A DNA stretch of 48,990 nucleotides from positions 86,262 to 135,251 of the forward strand of contig JAPLRK010000069.1 of the NCBI GenBank assembly GCA_026399195.1. The letters run 5' to 3'. The translations under genes and the position numbers were made by a program. This DNA comes from Legionellales bacterium. GTDB taxonomy: Bacteria; Pseudomonadota; Gammaproteobacteria; Legionellales; Legionellaceae. This document shows, piece after piece, positions 40,076-48,811 of the stretch (its first letter is position 1; the number at the start of each line of letters is the position of its first letter). Under the pieces are notes generated by a model that was not told where the DNA came from, did no database searches, and was given only the letters and a program-made list of their open reading frames with translations.

Positions 40076-41520
40076 GGATGTCTCCTCGATCACCGCTCTT
40101 CTGTTTTGGCTTAACCCTTCTGATGCTTACGAGTTGCGCCGTAGGTCCAAACTATATCAGATCTGATGTAGGGCTTTCAAAAAACAAATTATCTAAGACA
40201 ACGCTGATCGCATCTAAATACGGAAAATCTCAACACTTCGTCCATAACATGGACATTCCCGCCCAATGGTGGACTCTGTTTCATTCAAAACCTTTGAACG
40301 ATTTGGTGGAGGAAAGCCTTAAAAACAACCCAACCGTTATGGCAGCTCGCGCGACATTAAAAGCCTCTTTTGAACAAATGTATGCAAGTATTGGATCATT
40401 TTACCCCGCGGTGGGATTGTCTTTTTCACAAACCGTACAACAATCTGCAAAAATTTTGACCAGCGTTTTGGCGAACAACCAATATAACTATGCGCTTTAC
40501 ACGGGACAACTCTATGTGAGTTATACACCCGATGTCTTTGGCGGCACCCGTCGTCAAGTAGAATCATCCGCTGCAACTGCGGGTTATCAACAATTTCAAC
40601 TGGAAGCCACTTATCTCACTTTATCGAGCAATGTGGTGAATGCAGCCATTCAGGAAGCATCCCTTCGAGCACAAATTGCCGCAACTCAGAAAATCATAAC
40701 ATGCCAAACCAAAACGTTGTCAATTCTCAAAAGACAACTCATTCTAGGCGATGCTTCCGAGGCCGATTTAGCGACTTTTGCTGCAACGCTCGCTCAAACA
40801 GAAGCAACCCTGCCGCCCCTACAACGTCAATTAGCCTTACATCGTGATTTACTCAACGCCCTGATCGGACGCTTTCCGGACGACCAACGAACTCCCATGT
40901 TCCATTTTCATGACTTAACATTGCCGACTGATTTACCCCTCGCACTCCCCTCGGCCTTGCTGGAGCATCGACCCGATATTCGAGCGGCAGAAGAACAAAT
41001 GAAAGCCGCCAATGCCCTTATTGGCGTCGCTATTGCAAATCGCTTACCTAATGTTTCTATTGGTGCAAGCAATGCGGGTACCTCAGCGGTGCAATTGTCG
41101 GGGCTTCTTGGGCCAAACTCTCAATTTTGGGCCTTAGCGGGCCTGGTTGCCGCTCCTATATTTCAAGGGGGCACATTGCTACACAAACAGCGTTTTGCCG
41201 AAGCCCAATATGAAACATCTGCCGCACTCTATCGTTTGACCATCATCAATGCATTCCAAAATGTGGCAGATACCTTAAAAACAATCCAATCCGATGCACG
41301 CACTTTAAATGGCTTAAGCAAAGCAGAGCGAGCCGCCTTTAAATCCTTGAGTATTTCGCGAGATCAACACGCCATGGGTGATAGCAGCATCCTCGACCTA
41401 CTCTTCAATGAACAACTTCATCAACAAGCACGAATAAAGCTGATTCAAGCAGAAGCCAATCGACTGACGGATACCGTAGCGCTCTTTCAAGCCTTGGGAG
41501 GTGGATGGTGGAACACCTAA
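40072..41520 (+). CDS. NodT-family outer membrane efflux lipoprotein
   Basis: This 482-aa protein is the outer-membrane factor of the pump. A lipoprotein signal ends in LTSC (Cys22), and the mature N-terminus CAVGPNY is the NodT-family hallmark. Two repeated outer-membrane-efflux units follow (LVEESLKNNPTVMAARATLKAS early, LLEHRPDIRAAEEQMKAANALIG later). Trimerisation as a TolC-like duct is expected. It overlaps the pump gene by 4 nt and the next gene by 16 nt, showing a single operon. Confidence 0.93.
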   Translation: MRMSPRSPLFCFGLTLLMLTSCAVGPNYIRSDVGLSKNKLSKTTLIASKYGKSQHFVHNMDIPAQWWTLFHSKPLNDLVEESLKNNPTVMAARATLKASFEQMYASIGSFYPAVGLSFSQTVQQSAKILTSVLANNQYNYALYTGQLYVSYTPDVFGGTRRQVESSAATAGYQQFQLEATYLTLSSNVVNAAIQEASLRAQIAATQKIITCQTKTLSILKRQLILGDASEADLATFAATLAQTEATLPPLQRQLALHRDLLNALIGRFPDDQRTPMFHFHDLTLPTDLPLALPSALLEHRPDIRAAEEQMKAANALIGVAIANRLPNVSIGASNAGTSAVQLSGLLGPNSQFWALAGLVAAPIFQGGTLLHKQRFAEAQYETSAALYRLTIINAFQNVADTLKTIQSDARTLNGLSKAERAAFKSLSISRDQHAMGDSSILDLLFNEQLHQQARIKLIQAEANRLTDTVALFQALGGGWWNT

Positions 41521-42404
41521 GCTTTCTGTTCTTTTTATGTCTCATTTCAATACCCATCCTGCTCTTTGCAGAAACCAACGACAACAACGCACCACCCAGC
41601 GAGGGTAATTTTGCCCTATCCTCTTCTCAACAACCCGGAGCCTTTTTATCCTTTGGCCAGACATTGATTGGGAAAAATGCGCTACAACTAGCTGTTGCAT
41701 CCTTCAGCCCCTACCACATCAATATGGGTCCATTTAACAATTTGAATGCCATGCTGACTTATGGCATAACCGACGATATGTCACTGTATGCCAACTTTCC
41801 CTTGAGTGCAGACTCACATGTCAGAGGACATGCGTTTCATGGCCTTTCCTCAGGCTTACAAGACGTCAGTCTCCAACTAGAGAAAGCGTTTTACACAACG
41901 GACAATCGTCACTATCAAGACCAAGCCACCCTTGTAGGCGCGGTCACTTTACCCATGCAAGACGCAGATATGCGTTATGAATCCAAAGGATATGGCACCC
42001 TTTCGTACTTTTTAGGGACGACGTTTACGCGGACATATGTGGATTGGTTGGGATTTTTTTCACCAGGGATGTTGTTGACACAGCCCAAAAACAACATTAG
42101 GTTAGGATCGCAACTCTTATATCAAGCAGGCATAGGCCGGACTCTCTTGGCAATCAAAGACCAGTCAGACCTTTTTGTGTTGGTTGAAATCGATGGGCAA
42201 TACACTTATAAAAACGAGGTATTGGGTCACTCTTCGCCAAATTCAGGAGGGAATGTCATCGCACTGACCCCCTCTTTGGCCCTGATCTCACCTCATGTCA
42301 TGACACAAGTCGGCGTTGGTTTTCCCATTGTCCAACAGTTGTATGGCATGCAAAAACACATGGATTTTTTCATAGCAGCTCAACTCACCTGGAGCATCAA
42401 CTAA
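41505..42404 (+). CDS. Predicted outer-membrane beta-barrel protein of the efflux operon
   Basis: This 299-aa protein has a signal peptide (hydrophobic residues about 5-21, cut near FAE-TN) and then alternating amphipathic strands (for example LNAMLTYGITDDMSLYANFPLS, ATLVGAVTLPM) ending in an aromatic/hydrophobic terminal strand (FFIAAQLTWSIN). This fits an outer-membrane barrel of the 'transporter/MetA-pathway' type often found near metal-resistance genes. The start overlaps the channel gene, so it belongs to the efflux operon. Exact function unknown; it may be a porin or sensor of envelope substrate. Confidence 0.7.
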   Translation: MVEHLSFLFFLCLISIPILLFAETNDNNAPPSEGNFALSSSQQPGAFLSFGQTLIGKNALQLAVASFSPYHINMGPFNNLNAMLTYGITDDMSLYANFPLSADSHVRGHAFHGLSSGLQDVSLQLEKAFYTTDNRHYQDQATLVGAVTLPMQDADMRYESKGYGTLSYFLGTTFTRTYVDWLGFFSPGMLLTQPKNNIRLGSQLLYQAGIGRTLLAIKDQSDLFVLVEIDGQYTYKNEVLGHSSPNSGGNVIALTPSLALISPHVMTQVGVGFPIVQQLYGMQKHMDFFIAAQLTWSIN

Positions 42405-42405
42405 A

Positions 42406-42747
42406 ATGATCGATCACCTACAAATCACCGCTCTAAGCACCAAAACACGCATTGGAGTGCATGCTTGGGAGCAGAGAATTCTACAACAACTGCTGTTGGA
42501 TATTCATATTCCTTATGACTTTAAAAACAGCCAAGATGACTTAGCAAAAACCCTAGATTATGATGCACTTTGCCAACGCGTGACCACTTTTGTAGAGTCT
42601 AACCATTTTCAACTCATTGAAACGGTGGCCAACGAGGTGGCGGCATTCCTCATCAAAGAATTCGCAATCAAAACACTAACACTCACCGTTAGTAAACCTC
42701 ACGCCATCAAGAATGCTGGTATGATTTCGGTGACGGTAGAGCGTTAA
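42406..42747 (+). CDS. folB: Dihydroneopterin aldolase
   Basis: FolB converts 7,8-dihydroneopterin to 6-hydroxymethyl-dihydropterin and glycolaldehyde in folate synthesis. The 113-aa length is normal (about 120). The family pattern IGVHAWEQRILQQLLLDI near residues 16-33, LDYDALCQRV and the catalytic LIETVANEVAAFLI (Glu and nearby residues) and VSKPHAIKNA at the end are all present. It begins one base after the preceding stop and is probably co-transcribed with the efflux operon. It overlaps the convergent MFS gene by 41 nt. Confidence 0.92.
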   Translation: MIDHLQITALSTKTRIGVHAWEQRILQQLLLDIHIPYDFKNSQDDLAKTLDYDALCQRVTTFVESNHFQLIETVANEVAAFLIKEFAIKTLTLTVSKPHAIKNAGMISVTVER

Positions 42748-43999
42748 CAGACCGAAACTCACGGCGCCCATACTCACAAATGGCCAGGGATGCTAGACCA
42801 ATGAGGGCTCCCACAACATAGTAAAGCGCGGGGGCCAAAACGTTATCCGTTTTCTCCACCAACCCCATCAAGACCAAGGGAGCCGTTCCTCCAAAGAGGG
42901 ATATGCCGATATGAAACGCCACCCCAAAGCCACTGTATCGGCACCCCTTTGGAAACAGTTCAACCATGTAGGCGTTGAGGGGGGCAAAGGCTATGGCAAT
43001 CAAGATGGACATCAATACCATGCCACACACCACAAATTGCGTATCGCCCATAGCGAACAAATAAAACACAGGGAAACTGAGCAAAAGCATGAGCAAAACA
43101 CCGCACACAATCACCCGCAAATGGCCCACTTTATCCGAAAGGATAGCCACCAGAGGCTCAAGCAGCGCATCTACAACCAGCGCCATCGATACCATCAATG
43201 TCGCGTGGCTCAAGGTCATATCAAAATAGGTATGAAAATAACTGACGGTAAATACATAAGTTCCAAAGGTCATAACCCCAACAAGCCACCCTAGTCCAAT
43301 CACCCCAACAAACGCAAAAGGGGCGGCTTTGATGGCAGCCATAAAAGGCCTTTTCGATTGTTCATGAGGGAGTATGTTTTGAAACACGGGCGTTTCGGTC
43401 ACTTGTTGGCGTAGATAGTAGATCACAAGACCCGCAATCATGGCCACAGCAAACCCAAGTCGCCAAGCCCAATCCGGCATGAAAGATGCGGTTAATAGCG
43501 ATGCGACCAAACCGGCGAGGATAACACCAGCACTATATCCTGAACTCGTCAAAGATCCATAAAAAGCTCTGTGTTGAGGTTCGGCGTGTTCTACTAAAAA
43601 TATGGCGGAGCCTGTGAATTCTGAACTGGCCACAAATCCTTGGATCACACGACACAAGGTGATCAAAACAGGAGCCGCAAGACCCATGATCTCATATCCC
43701 GGCAACAGGCTTATCAAGGCTGTAGGGACAGCCATCGCCAAAATACTCAAAGTCAAAGCGCGTTTTCGCCCAAATCTATCCCCGATATGGCCAAACACCA
43801 CAGAGCCGATAGGCGCTAAAAGATAGCCCACCGCAAATACGCCAAAAGCACTCAACATGGAGGCAATGGGATTGTTATTTGGGAAATAAGTCGAGGCAAT
43901 GATCGGCGCAAAATAACCAAAAAGCGCAAAGTCATACCATTGTAAAGCCGTGCCTGAAACGCCAACCAGCAAGGCTTTGATAGGAACACTCAATCGCAT
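42707..43999 (-). CDS. MFS transporter, metabolite:proton symporter (ProP-like) family
   Basis: This 430-aa inner-membrane protein has 12 hydrophobic segments and the MFS loop signature GHIGDRFGRKRAL between helices 2 and 3. The opening GVSGTALQWYDFALFGYFAPII and the RVIQGFVASSEFTGSAIFLVEHA region are typical of the MHS subfamily (ProP, ShiA, citrate/alpha-ketoglutarate symporters). The substrate may be an osmolyte or organic acid and cannot be told. Similar ProP-like proteins are abundant in Legionella and Coxiella. The gene stands alone on the minus strand between folB and a pseudogene remnant. Confidence 0.9.
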   Translation of the reverse strand: MRLSVPIKALLVGVSGTALQWYDFALFGYFAPIIASTYFPNNNPIASMLSAFGVFAVGYLLAPIGSVVFGHIGDRFGRKRALTLSILAMAVPTALISLLPGYEIMGLAAPVLITLCRVIQGFVASSEFTGSAIFLVEHAEPQHRAFYGSLTSSGYSAGVILAGLVASLLTASFMPDWAWRLGFAVAMIAGLVIYYLRQQVTETPVFQNILPHEQSKRPFMAAIKAAPFAFVGVIGLGWLVGVMTFGTYVFTVSYFHTYFDMTLSHATLMVSMALVVDALLEPLVAILSDKVGHLRVIVCGVLLMLLLSFPVFYLFAMGDTQFVVCGMVLMSILIAIAFAPLNAYMVELFPKGCRYSGFGVAFHIGISLFGGTAPLVLMGLVEKTDNVLAPALYYVVGALIGLASLAICEYGRREFRSVNALPSPKSYQHS

Positions 44000-44133
44000 C
44001 TTGAATCCATTTTTTATAAGATTTCGCGGTTATACCATACTGCCAGTGCAAGATCATCTACATTTCAAACAATTTGGTTTTTTACGTGAACGTTTGCCTG
44101 CCCGCCTGCGTTTCCAGCTTTTAGTTTTCATGA

Positions 44134-44388
44134 GGTGGCCCTGGCCAGCCTCTGTTATTCATTGAAATTAAAAGCAATACACAAGTTGAAACCACAGATC
44201 TCAAAACGCTGAGAACCCTATCTAAAGAGTCTGGAACAGCAGAGACGGTATGTTTCAGCCAAGATAACTACCCAAAAAGACTAGATGGCATCCCCATATT
44301 TCCTTGGCAACAAGGAATTCAAACTTATTTTGGTGCTCTTCCGGAAGCGGTATCAGTAAGGATGGGGGACGACACCAAACATAAATGA
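44134..44388 (+). pseudogene. C-terminal remnant of a DUF4143/AAA-ATPase-type gene
   Basis: After a TGA at 44131 this frame reads PLLFIEIKSNTQV, TDLKTLRTLSKES and IPIFPWQQGIQTYFGALPE before stopping at 44388. It resembles the C-terminal nuclease-like end of AAA ATPases with a DUF4143 domain (the F-E-I-K motif and a final Trp-containing segment). No N-terminal ATPase part is found upstream, where only about 130 bases separate it from the MFS gene. It is therefore a leftover of a deleted gene, with no start codon at its beginning. The rest of 44000-44530 holds no other gene that I can see. Confidence 0.5.
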
Positions 44389-44430
44389 AGCAAGTGAATG
44401 TGTTGATAAATAATACATATGGATTTTTTC

Positions 44431-44439
44431 TGCTATACT
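44431..44439 (+). promoter_or_regulatory. Extended -10 promoter for the 713-aa gene
   Basis: TGCTATACT at 44431-44439 is a TGnTATAAT-type extended -10 element with one mismatch in the hexamer. No good -35 box stands 17 bases upstream, which extended -10 promoters tolerate. Transcription would begin near 44446, leaving a leader of about 85 nt before ATG 44531. Confidence 0.4.
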
Positions 44440-44530
44440 TTCAAAAACGAAACCCTTTGACCTCATAAACGCAAATGAATAGTTGTTGAATCATGCTTTG
44501 GGATTGAAGATTGGATCAACGGAGATAGTT

Positions 44531-46672
44531 ATGCCAAAAAATAATGAGGTATATGATCACCTCAATAAGCTATGTACCAAGAAAGTTGCGGAAGCCGATC
44601 GAGAGGGCATCATCACGGCCCTTAATGCATTAGTTGAAGCTCCGCTTACTGATGATGGGTACTCTATATTTAGAAAAGCCGTACTCGATAACCAAGAGCT
44701 GCTCACAGGGAGTAAAACTACATTTGCTGGGGAACTTAATAACGAGGCATTCCTAGCCAATAAACCACGACCCAAGTACACAATTGGCGACTTACAAAGC
44801 ATCGCGGCTCGAGCCATGGTTTGTCTTTCTTTATACAAACTAACTCAGAAGGACTTAGACGATATTATCATTGCACCCATAACTACATTGAGAAATAAAA
44901 TAGGTGCGAATGTTTCATTAGGTACATTGAATAACATCGCAGATTACAACCTCGAAGGTAATAATAGGCAAAACTTATTGTACGATGATGCCTTGAAGTT
45001 CATTCAAGAGCAAGCAAAAAAGATTAAACTTGAACCTATTGAAGCTAAAGCCAACGCTCAAATTCAGAAAATCAAGACAGAAGGCCAACTTTTTGATTCG
45101 ATCGCTAAGGAGATAGTTGCTACCGACTTTTCAACGAAACCTCAGAATGAAAAACTAGCGATATTAACTCGGGCCGTTGAAAGTATAGGGAAAGTTGTTG
45201 TTGAAAATAAGAACTTCGATACCTATATCAGTACACCCGACGCGAAGAGTATTATAGCACAGTGTGCGCCTCTAACAACCAGCACCTATCCGTTGCAGGG
45301 AGAGAGAGAGGCCGCGGTTAAAACTATTCAGGATGCCTTAACCTCAATAAAAGACAACTTAACAACATTGGTCACCAACACCGCACCCAACCCCCCTGCC
45401 TCACCCGCTACCACACCACTCAGCTCAGCAGAAGAAACAGCCGCCCTCCTTCTCAAAAAAAGAAAAGACGACCTAACCATGGTCACCCAGGCCATTCTAC
45501 TCTTAGAGAAGTGTGACCCTGCTTTTCCTCTCGAAGAAATGCAACCTCTAAAAACACATCAGAATACTATTGAGGAAAACATACGCCTCTTAACGTTGGA
45601 TCATTATGCTGAAAAGAGCCAAAGTGTCTTAAAAACCATCAGAGACATCGAGATAACAATCAAAAAGAACATCCCTTCCTTAACTGAGGCAAAAAAAAGG
45701 GCTGATCGAAAAAAAGCCATCGCAGCCTTTGAAGAAATAGAAAGAGAGAAAAATGAAATTAATGAGATCCTCAACAAAGAAAAGACCAAAACTCCTACCA
45801 CTGAGCTCAAGGCCGCATTAGATATTCATCTAACTAGATTCACCCACGTAAATCAAGAGGTGAACAAGGCCAAAGACCTATTAAAAAGAATCAACGATCA
45901 ATTCCCTGCAGAAATTTTCCTTCAAAAAGTCAGAAAGCAAGGCTTGATGGCGGATTTTGGGCCTGATGTCCTCGTGGATAAAAGCGCAGACATTGAAGGA
46001 CTTACTGAGGACGAAAAAAGACTAGCCGAGGTGAGAGACCGAGCCTCTTCTTCAGTCCATGGTCTACAAACACTATTCGCACCCTCCGTGATCCAGGGAG
46101 AATTACTGGATAGAAACCAAATCGTCAGATCCACCGCTGCCTTTGGAAGGGATAAAACAGGCACCATCGAACTTCAAGTGATCAAAGATAGCAGCAATAA
46201 AAACAATAATGGTAGAGCACTGGTTATCGATAGGACCCTATATGATTCTAAAACCAATAATCTGACCACTCGACAAAAAGCCCTGATGGCTATCAAAATG
46301 GCCGAGATGCTGTTGAATCATTACAATCCTACTGCGGGCCCCATTGTCATAGGCGGGAAGGATAAAGAACAAGTTCGTCGACTTCATGCAGCGCTCCTGT
46401 TGCTGAGGCCCTATGAGAAGATCAAAATCACCAACAGCAATGAGGATGGACCAGAGAAAGTTGGCAAATTGAACTTCACTCGTCAATCAACAATAAACAA
46501 TGAGTTCATCAAAGCGCAATTTCCATCAGCCGAATGCGACACCCTCATCATGGACATCAAAGCCTCCGACATGCAGAAACGCTTGAAGCAAACTTTAGAA
46601 ACCATCGAGGAGGAGGTAGGCGATGAAGACCCCACCTATCGCGCTGGTAGCAATTACGGAATGAGGCCCTAA
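44531..46672 (+). CDS. Unknown 713-aa coiled-coil protein, candidate Dot/Icm effector
   Basis: I start at ATG 44531 (GGAG six bases upstream); the frame is open to a TTG at 44483. No enzymatic motif is recognised. Long Lys/Glu-rich helical stretches occur at about residues 160-195 and 380-470 (around ADRKKAIAAFEEIEREKNE), likely coiled coils, with a Pro/Thr-rich hinge near 300 (NPPASPATTPL). The C-terminal 30 residues carry an acidic patch, ETIEEEVGDEDP, close to the end, similar to the E-block seen in many Dot/Icm substrates. There is no signal peptide or membrane segment. The gene is followed by a 43-aa ORF and rpoD on the same strand. Effector status is an inference. Confidence 0.7.
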   Translation: MPKNNEVYDHLNKLCTKKVAEADREGIITALNALVEAPLTDDGYSIFRKAVLDNQELLTGSKTTFAGELNNEAFLANKPRPKYTIGDLQSIAARAMVCLSLYKLTQKDLDDIIIAPITTLRNKIGANVSLGTLNNIADYNLEGNNRQNLLYDDALKFIQEQAKKIKLEPIEAKANAQIQKIKTEGQLFDSIAKEIVATDFSTKPQNEKLAILTRAVESIGKVVVENKNFDTYISTPDAKSIIAQCAPLTTSTYPLQGEREAAVKTIQDALTSIKDNLTTLVTNTAPNPPASPATTPLSSAEETAALLLKKRKDDLTMVTQAILLLEKCDPAFPLEEMQPLKTHQNTIEENIRLLTLDHYAEKSQSVLKTIRDIEITIKKNIPSLTEAKKRADRKKAIAAFEEIEREKNEINEILNKEKTKTPTTELKAALDIHLTRFTHVNQEVNKAKDLLKRINDQFPAEIFLQKVRKQGLMADFGPDVLVDKSADIEGLTEDEKRLAEVRDRASSSVHGLQTLFAPSVIQGELLDRNQIVRSTAAFGRDKTGTIELQVIKDSSNKNNNGRALVIDRTLYDSKTNNLTTRQKALMAIKMAEMLLNHYNPTAGPIVIGGKDKEQVRRLHAALLLLRPYEKIKITNSNEDGPEKVGKLNFTRQSTINNEFIKAQFPSAECDTLIMDIKASDMQKRLKQTLETIEEEVGDEDPTYRAGSNYGMRP

Positions 46673-46682
46673 GGATCGCCGC

Positions 46683-46814
46683 ATGAAACCCAAAAATCAA
46701 TCTCAGAATAAACTGGCAAGTTTATTCCACCCAGTTTATAATCAAGTCATTTTTGGCCCTATCAACCCCTTAGGGCTGCCTTGCAAAGCACTAACCTGTG
46801 ATAAGTATATATGA
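46683..46814 (+). CDS. 43-aa ORF overlapping the rpoD start
   Basis: This short ORF ([20 protein letters not shown] and 23 more residues) has a strong ribosome site, AAGGA seven bases before its ATG. Its TGA overlaps the rpoD ATG (ATGA), which suggests translational coupling. rpoD itself has a poor ribosome site, so this upstream ORF could deliver ribosomes to it. It has no recognised domain; it could also be a chance frame or the remnant of an older gene upstream of rpoD. A predicted promoter lies inside it (46714-46742), from which rpoD would be made without this ORF. Confidence 0.4.
   Translation: MKPKNQSQNKLASLFHPVYNQVIFGPINPLGLPCKALTCDKYI
46714..46742 (+). promoter_or_regulatory. Predicted sigma-70 promoter of rpoD
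   Basis: A perfect -10 box TATAAT (46737-46742) follows TGGCAA (46714-46719, three matches to TTGACA) at the ideal 17-base spacing. Transcription would begin near 46749, about 62 nt before the rpoD ATG at 46811. It lies inside the 43-aa ORF. Confidence 0.45.
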
Positions 46815-48691
46815 CCATGAATGAACAAGAACAACAGCGATCGCAAATTACCAAAGTCATCAGTTTGGGAAAAGATCAAAATTATCTTACCTATTCGCAA
46901 ATCAACGACTTACTCCCCAACATCGTCGATACCGAACATTTTGATGTGATCATCAGCATGCTGGAAGGCATGAACATCAAAGTATTCGAACAACCCCCCA
47001 GTGACGATGAGCTGGCTTTGCTCGGCAACACCGAAGAAGCCCCTGAGGACGTTGAAGAAGCCGCAGCGGTTTTGGCCTCCGTGGATAAAGAAACGGGACG
47101 CACGACAGATCCTGTGCGTATGTACATGCGAGAAATGGGGACAGTTGAGCTATTAACCCGTGAAGGGGAAATACGCATCGCCAAGCGCATCGAAGAAGGC
47201 ATTTATCAAGTTCTAAAATCCCTGGCCAATTACCCAGAAACAGTGATCCTCGTGCTGAACGATTACGCCCTAGTGCTTGCGGATGAAATGCGCCTGAATG
47301 AAGTCATCAGTGGATTTTCAGACATTGATGATGAAGCACCTCCTGCCAATATTGGCTCTATGTTGGAAGAGGCACCCCAAGAAGACGCCATCGATCCTGA
47401 AGTTGTAGCTGAACTAGTTGATGACGATGAGGACGGTGTCTCAGGCATTGCTGAGGTCGATGATGGCCCAAAACTTGAGCAAGCCAAAGCCTATTTTGAT
47501 GAGCTACAGTCTAATTTTGACCTAGCCATGATCTCTTTAAAGAAAAATGGACGCACCAACAAGAAAACCGTAGAATTATTGGCCATCATGTCTGAATCTT
47601 TCTTGAAGTTAAAACTCACTTCAAAGCAAGTTGATCGATTGACCAAACATTTCAGACAATTACGTAACCACATTCGTGATTTTGAACGCACCATCATGCG
47701 ATTATGTATTGAGCGCGCACGCATTCCAAGAAAACTATTCATTGATACCTTCCCGGGACAAGAAACTGATCAACAATGGTTAGATACGTTGGTCAACAAA
47801 AACAGCAAAAAACTCGATTTACAACGGGTCAACGAATATGCCGATGAGATCAAACACCTACAAACACGACTGGCTTCGTTCGAGCAAGAGTATGGCCTAA
47901 CCATCAGTGAGATCAAAGACATCAACCGCCAAATGTCTATTGGGGAAGCCAAAGCCAGGCGCGCCAAAAAGGAAATGGTAGAAGCAAACTTACGATTGGT
48001 CATCTCCATTGCAAAAAAATACACCAATCGGGGCTTACAGTTCCTTGATTTGATTCAAGAAGGCAATATTGGCTTAATGAAGGCCGTTGATAAATTCGAG
48101 TATCGACGTGGGTATAAATTCTCAACTTACGCCACTTGGTGGATAAGACAAGCGATCACCCGATCCATCGCTGATCAGGCCCGCACTATACGAATTCCTG
48201 TTCACATGATAGAAACCATCAACAAACTTAACCGCATTTCGCGACAAATTTTACAAGAAACAGGACGCGAAGCAACTCCTGAAGAATTGGCCGAAAAGAT
48301 GGAATTGAGTGAGGACAAGATTCGAAAAGTCTTAAAAATCGCAAAAGAACCCATCTCGATGGAAACACCGGTTGGTGATGACGATGACTCCCATCTGGGC
48401 GATTTCATAGAAGACAACAACATCGAATCGCCCATCGACCGAGCCACAGCAGAAGGTTTACGCGAAGCCACCCTTGAAATTCTAGAGACCCTAACCCCAC
48501 GAGAGGCCAAAGTATTACGCATGCGTTTTGGAATTGAAATGAACACAGACCATACCTTAGAAGAGGTCGGAAAACAATTCGACGTCACCCGAGAACGTAT
48601 ACGACAAATAGAAGCAAAAGCCCTACGTAAACTACGCCACCCTTCTCGCTCTGAAAAATTACGTAGCTTTTTAGAAGGGGATGAAGGCTAA
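46811..48691 (+). CDS. rpoD: RNA polymerase sigma factor RpoD (sigma-70)
   Basis: RpoD directs RNA polymerase to housekeeping promoters. The 626-aa protein has region 1.1 ([24 protein letters not shown]), region 1.2 ([21 protein letters not shown]), an acidic non-conserved region (about 165-250), and region 2 with [39 protein letters not shown]-type sequence ending in [17 protein letters not shown]. Region 3 and region 4.2 ([30 protein letters not shown]) complete it. The length is usual for this group. The first ATG (46811) or the second two codons later could be used; neither has a good ribosome site. dnaG and rpsU are not upstream, unlike in the usual macromolecular synthesis operon. Confidence 0.97.
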   Translation: MTMNEQEQQRSQITKVISLGKDQNYLTYSQINDLLPNIVDTEHFDVIISMLEGMNIKVFEQPPSDDELALLGNTEEAPEDVEEAAAVLASVDKETGRTTDPVRMYMREMGTVELLTREGEIRIAKRIEEGIYQVLKSLANYPETVILVLNDYALVLADEMRLNEVISGFSDIDDEAPPANIGSMLEEAPQEDAIDPEVVAELVDDDEDGVSGIAEVDDGPKLEQAKAYFDELQSNFDLAMISLKKNGRTNKKTVELLAIMSESFLKLKLTSKQVDRLTKHFRQLRNHIRDFERTIMRLCIERARIPRKLFIDTFPGQETDQQWLDTLVNKNSKKLDLQRVNEYADEIKHLQTRLASFEQEYGLTISEIKDINRQMSIGEAKARRAKKEMVEANLRLVISIAKKYTNRGLQFLDLIQEGNIGLMKAVDKFEYRRGYKFSTYATWWIRQAITRSIADQARTIRIPVHMIETINKLNRISRQILQETGREATPEELAEKMELSEDKIRKVLKIAKEPISMETPVGDDDDSHLGDFIEDNNIESPIDRATAEGLREATLEILETLTPREAKVLRMRFGIEMNTDHTLEEVGKQFDVTRERIRQIEAKALRKLRHPSRSEKLRSFLEGDEG

Positions 48692-48719
48692 AACGCTGGT
48701 GTTAAAAGACATTTCCCCT

Positions 48720-48725
48720 TACAAT
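48720..48725 (+). promoter_or_regulatory. Possible -10 box of the tRNA gene
   Basis: TACAAT at 48720-48725 is followed by a GC-rich stretch (ccgagcgcg) up to the tRNA, as in stringently controlled stable-RNA promoters. The -35 region (TGGTGT at 48697, 17 bases away) is weak, so this call is tentative. Confidence 0.3.
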
Positions 48726-48734
48726 ACCGAGCGC

Positions 48735-48811
48735 GGGCCCATAGCTCAGTTGGTCAGAGCAGCGGACTCATAATCCGTTGGTCCTAGGTTCAAGTCCTAG
48801 TGGGCCCACCA
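48735..48811 (+). tRNA. tRNA with CAU anticodon, probably tRNA-Ile2 (or Met)
   Basis: The 77-nt sequence folds into a full cloverleaf: acceptor arms GGGCCCA/TGGGCCC, D-arm around AGCTCAGTTGGTCAGAGC, anticodon stem GCGGA/TCCGT with loop CTCATAA (anticodon CAT, 48769-48771), T-loop GTTCAAGTC, and encoded CCA. A CAT anticodon serves elongator Met, initiator Met, or Ile2 (after lysidine modification by TilS). The GC-rich acceptor and the position after rpoD (as ileX in E. coli) favour Ile2; initiator is excluded by the paired first base. Nothing recognisable follows to the window end. Confidence 0.93.

Noticed and set aside
43950-44165. A 71-aa plus-strand ORF over the start of the MFS gene
   Set aside because: It is mostly antisense to the MFS coding region, has no ribosome site and does not share the frame of the DUF4143-like remnant.
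48735-48811. tRNA 3' end as a phage or island attachment site
   Set aside because: No integrase gene and no direct repeat of the tRNA end were seen in the 179 bases that remain; it cannot be judged from this window.
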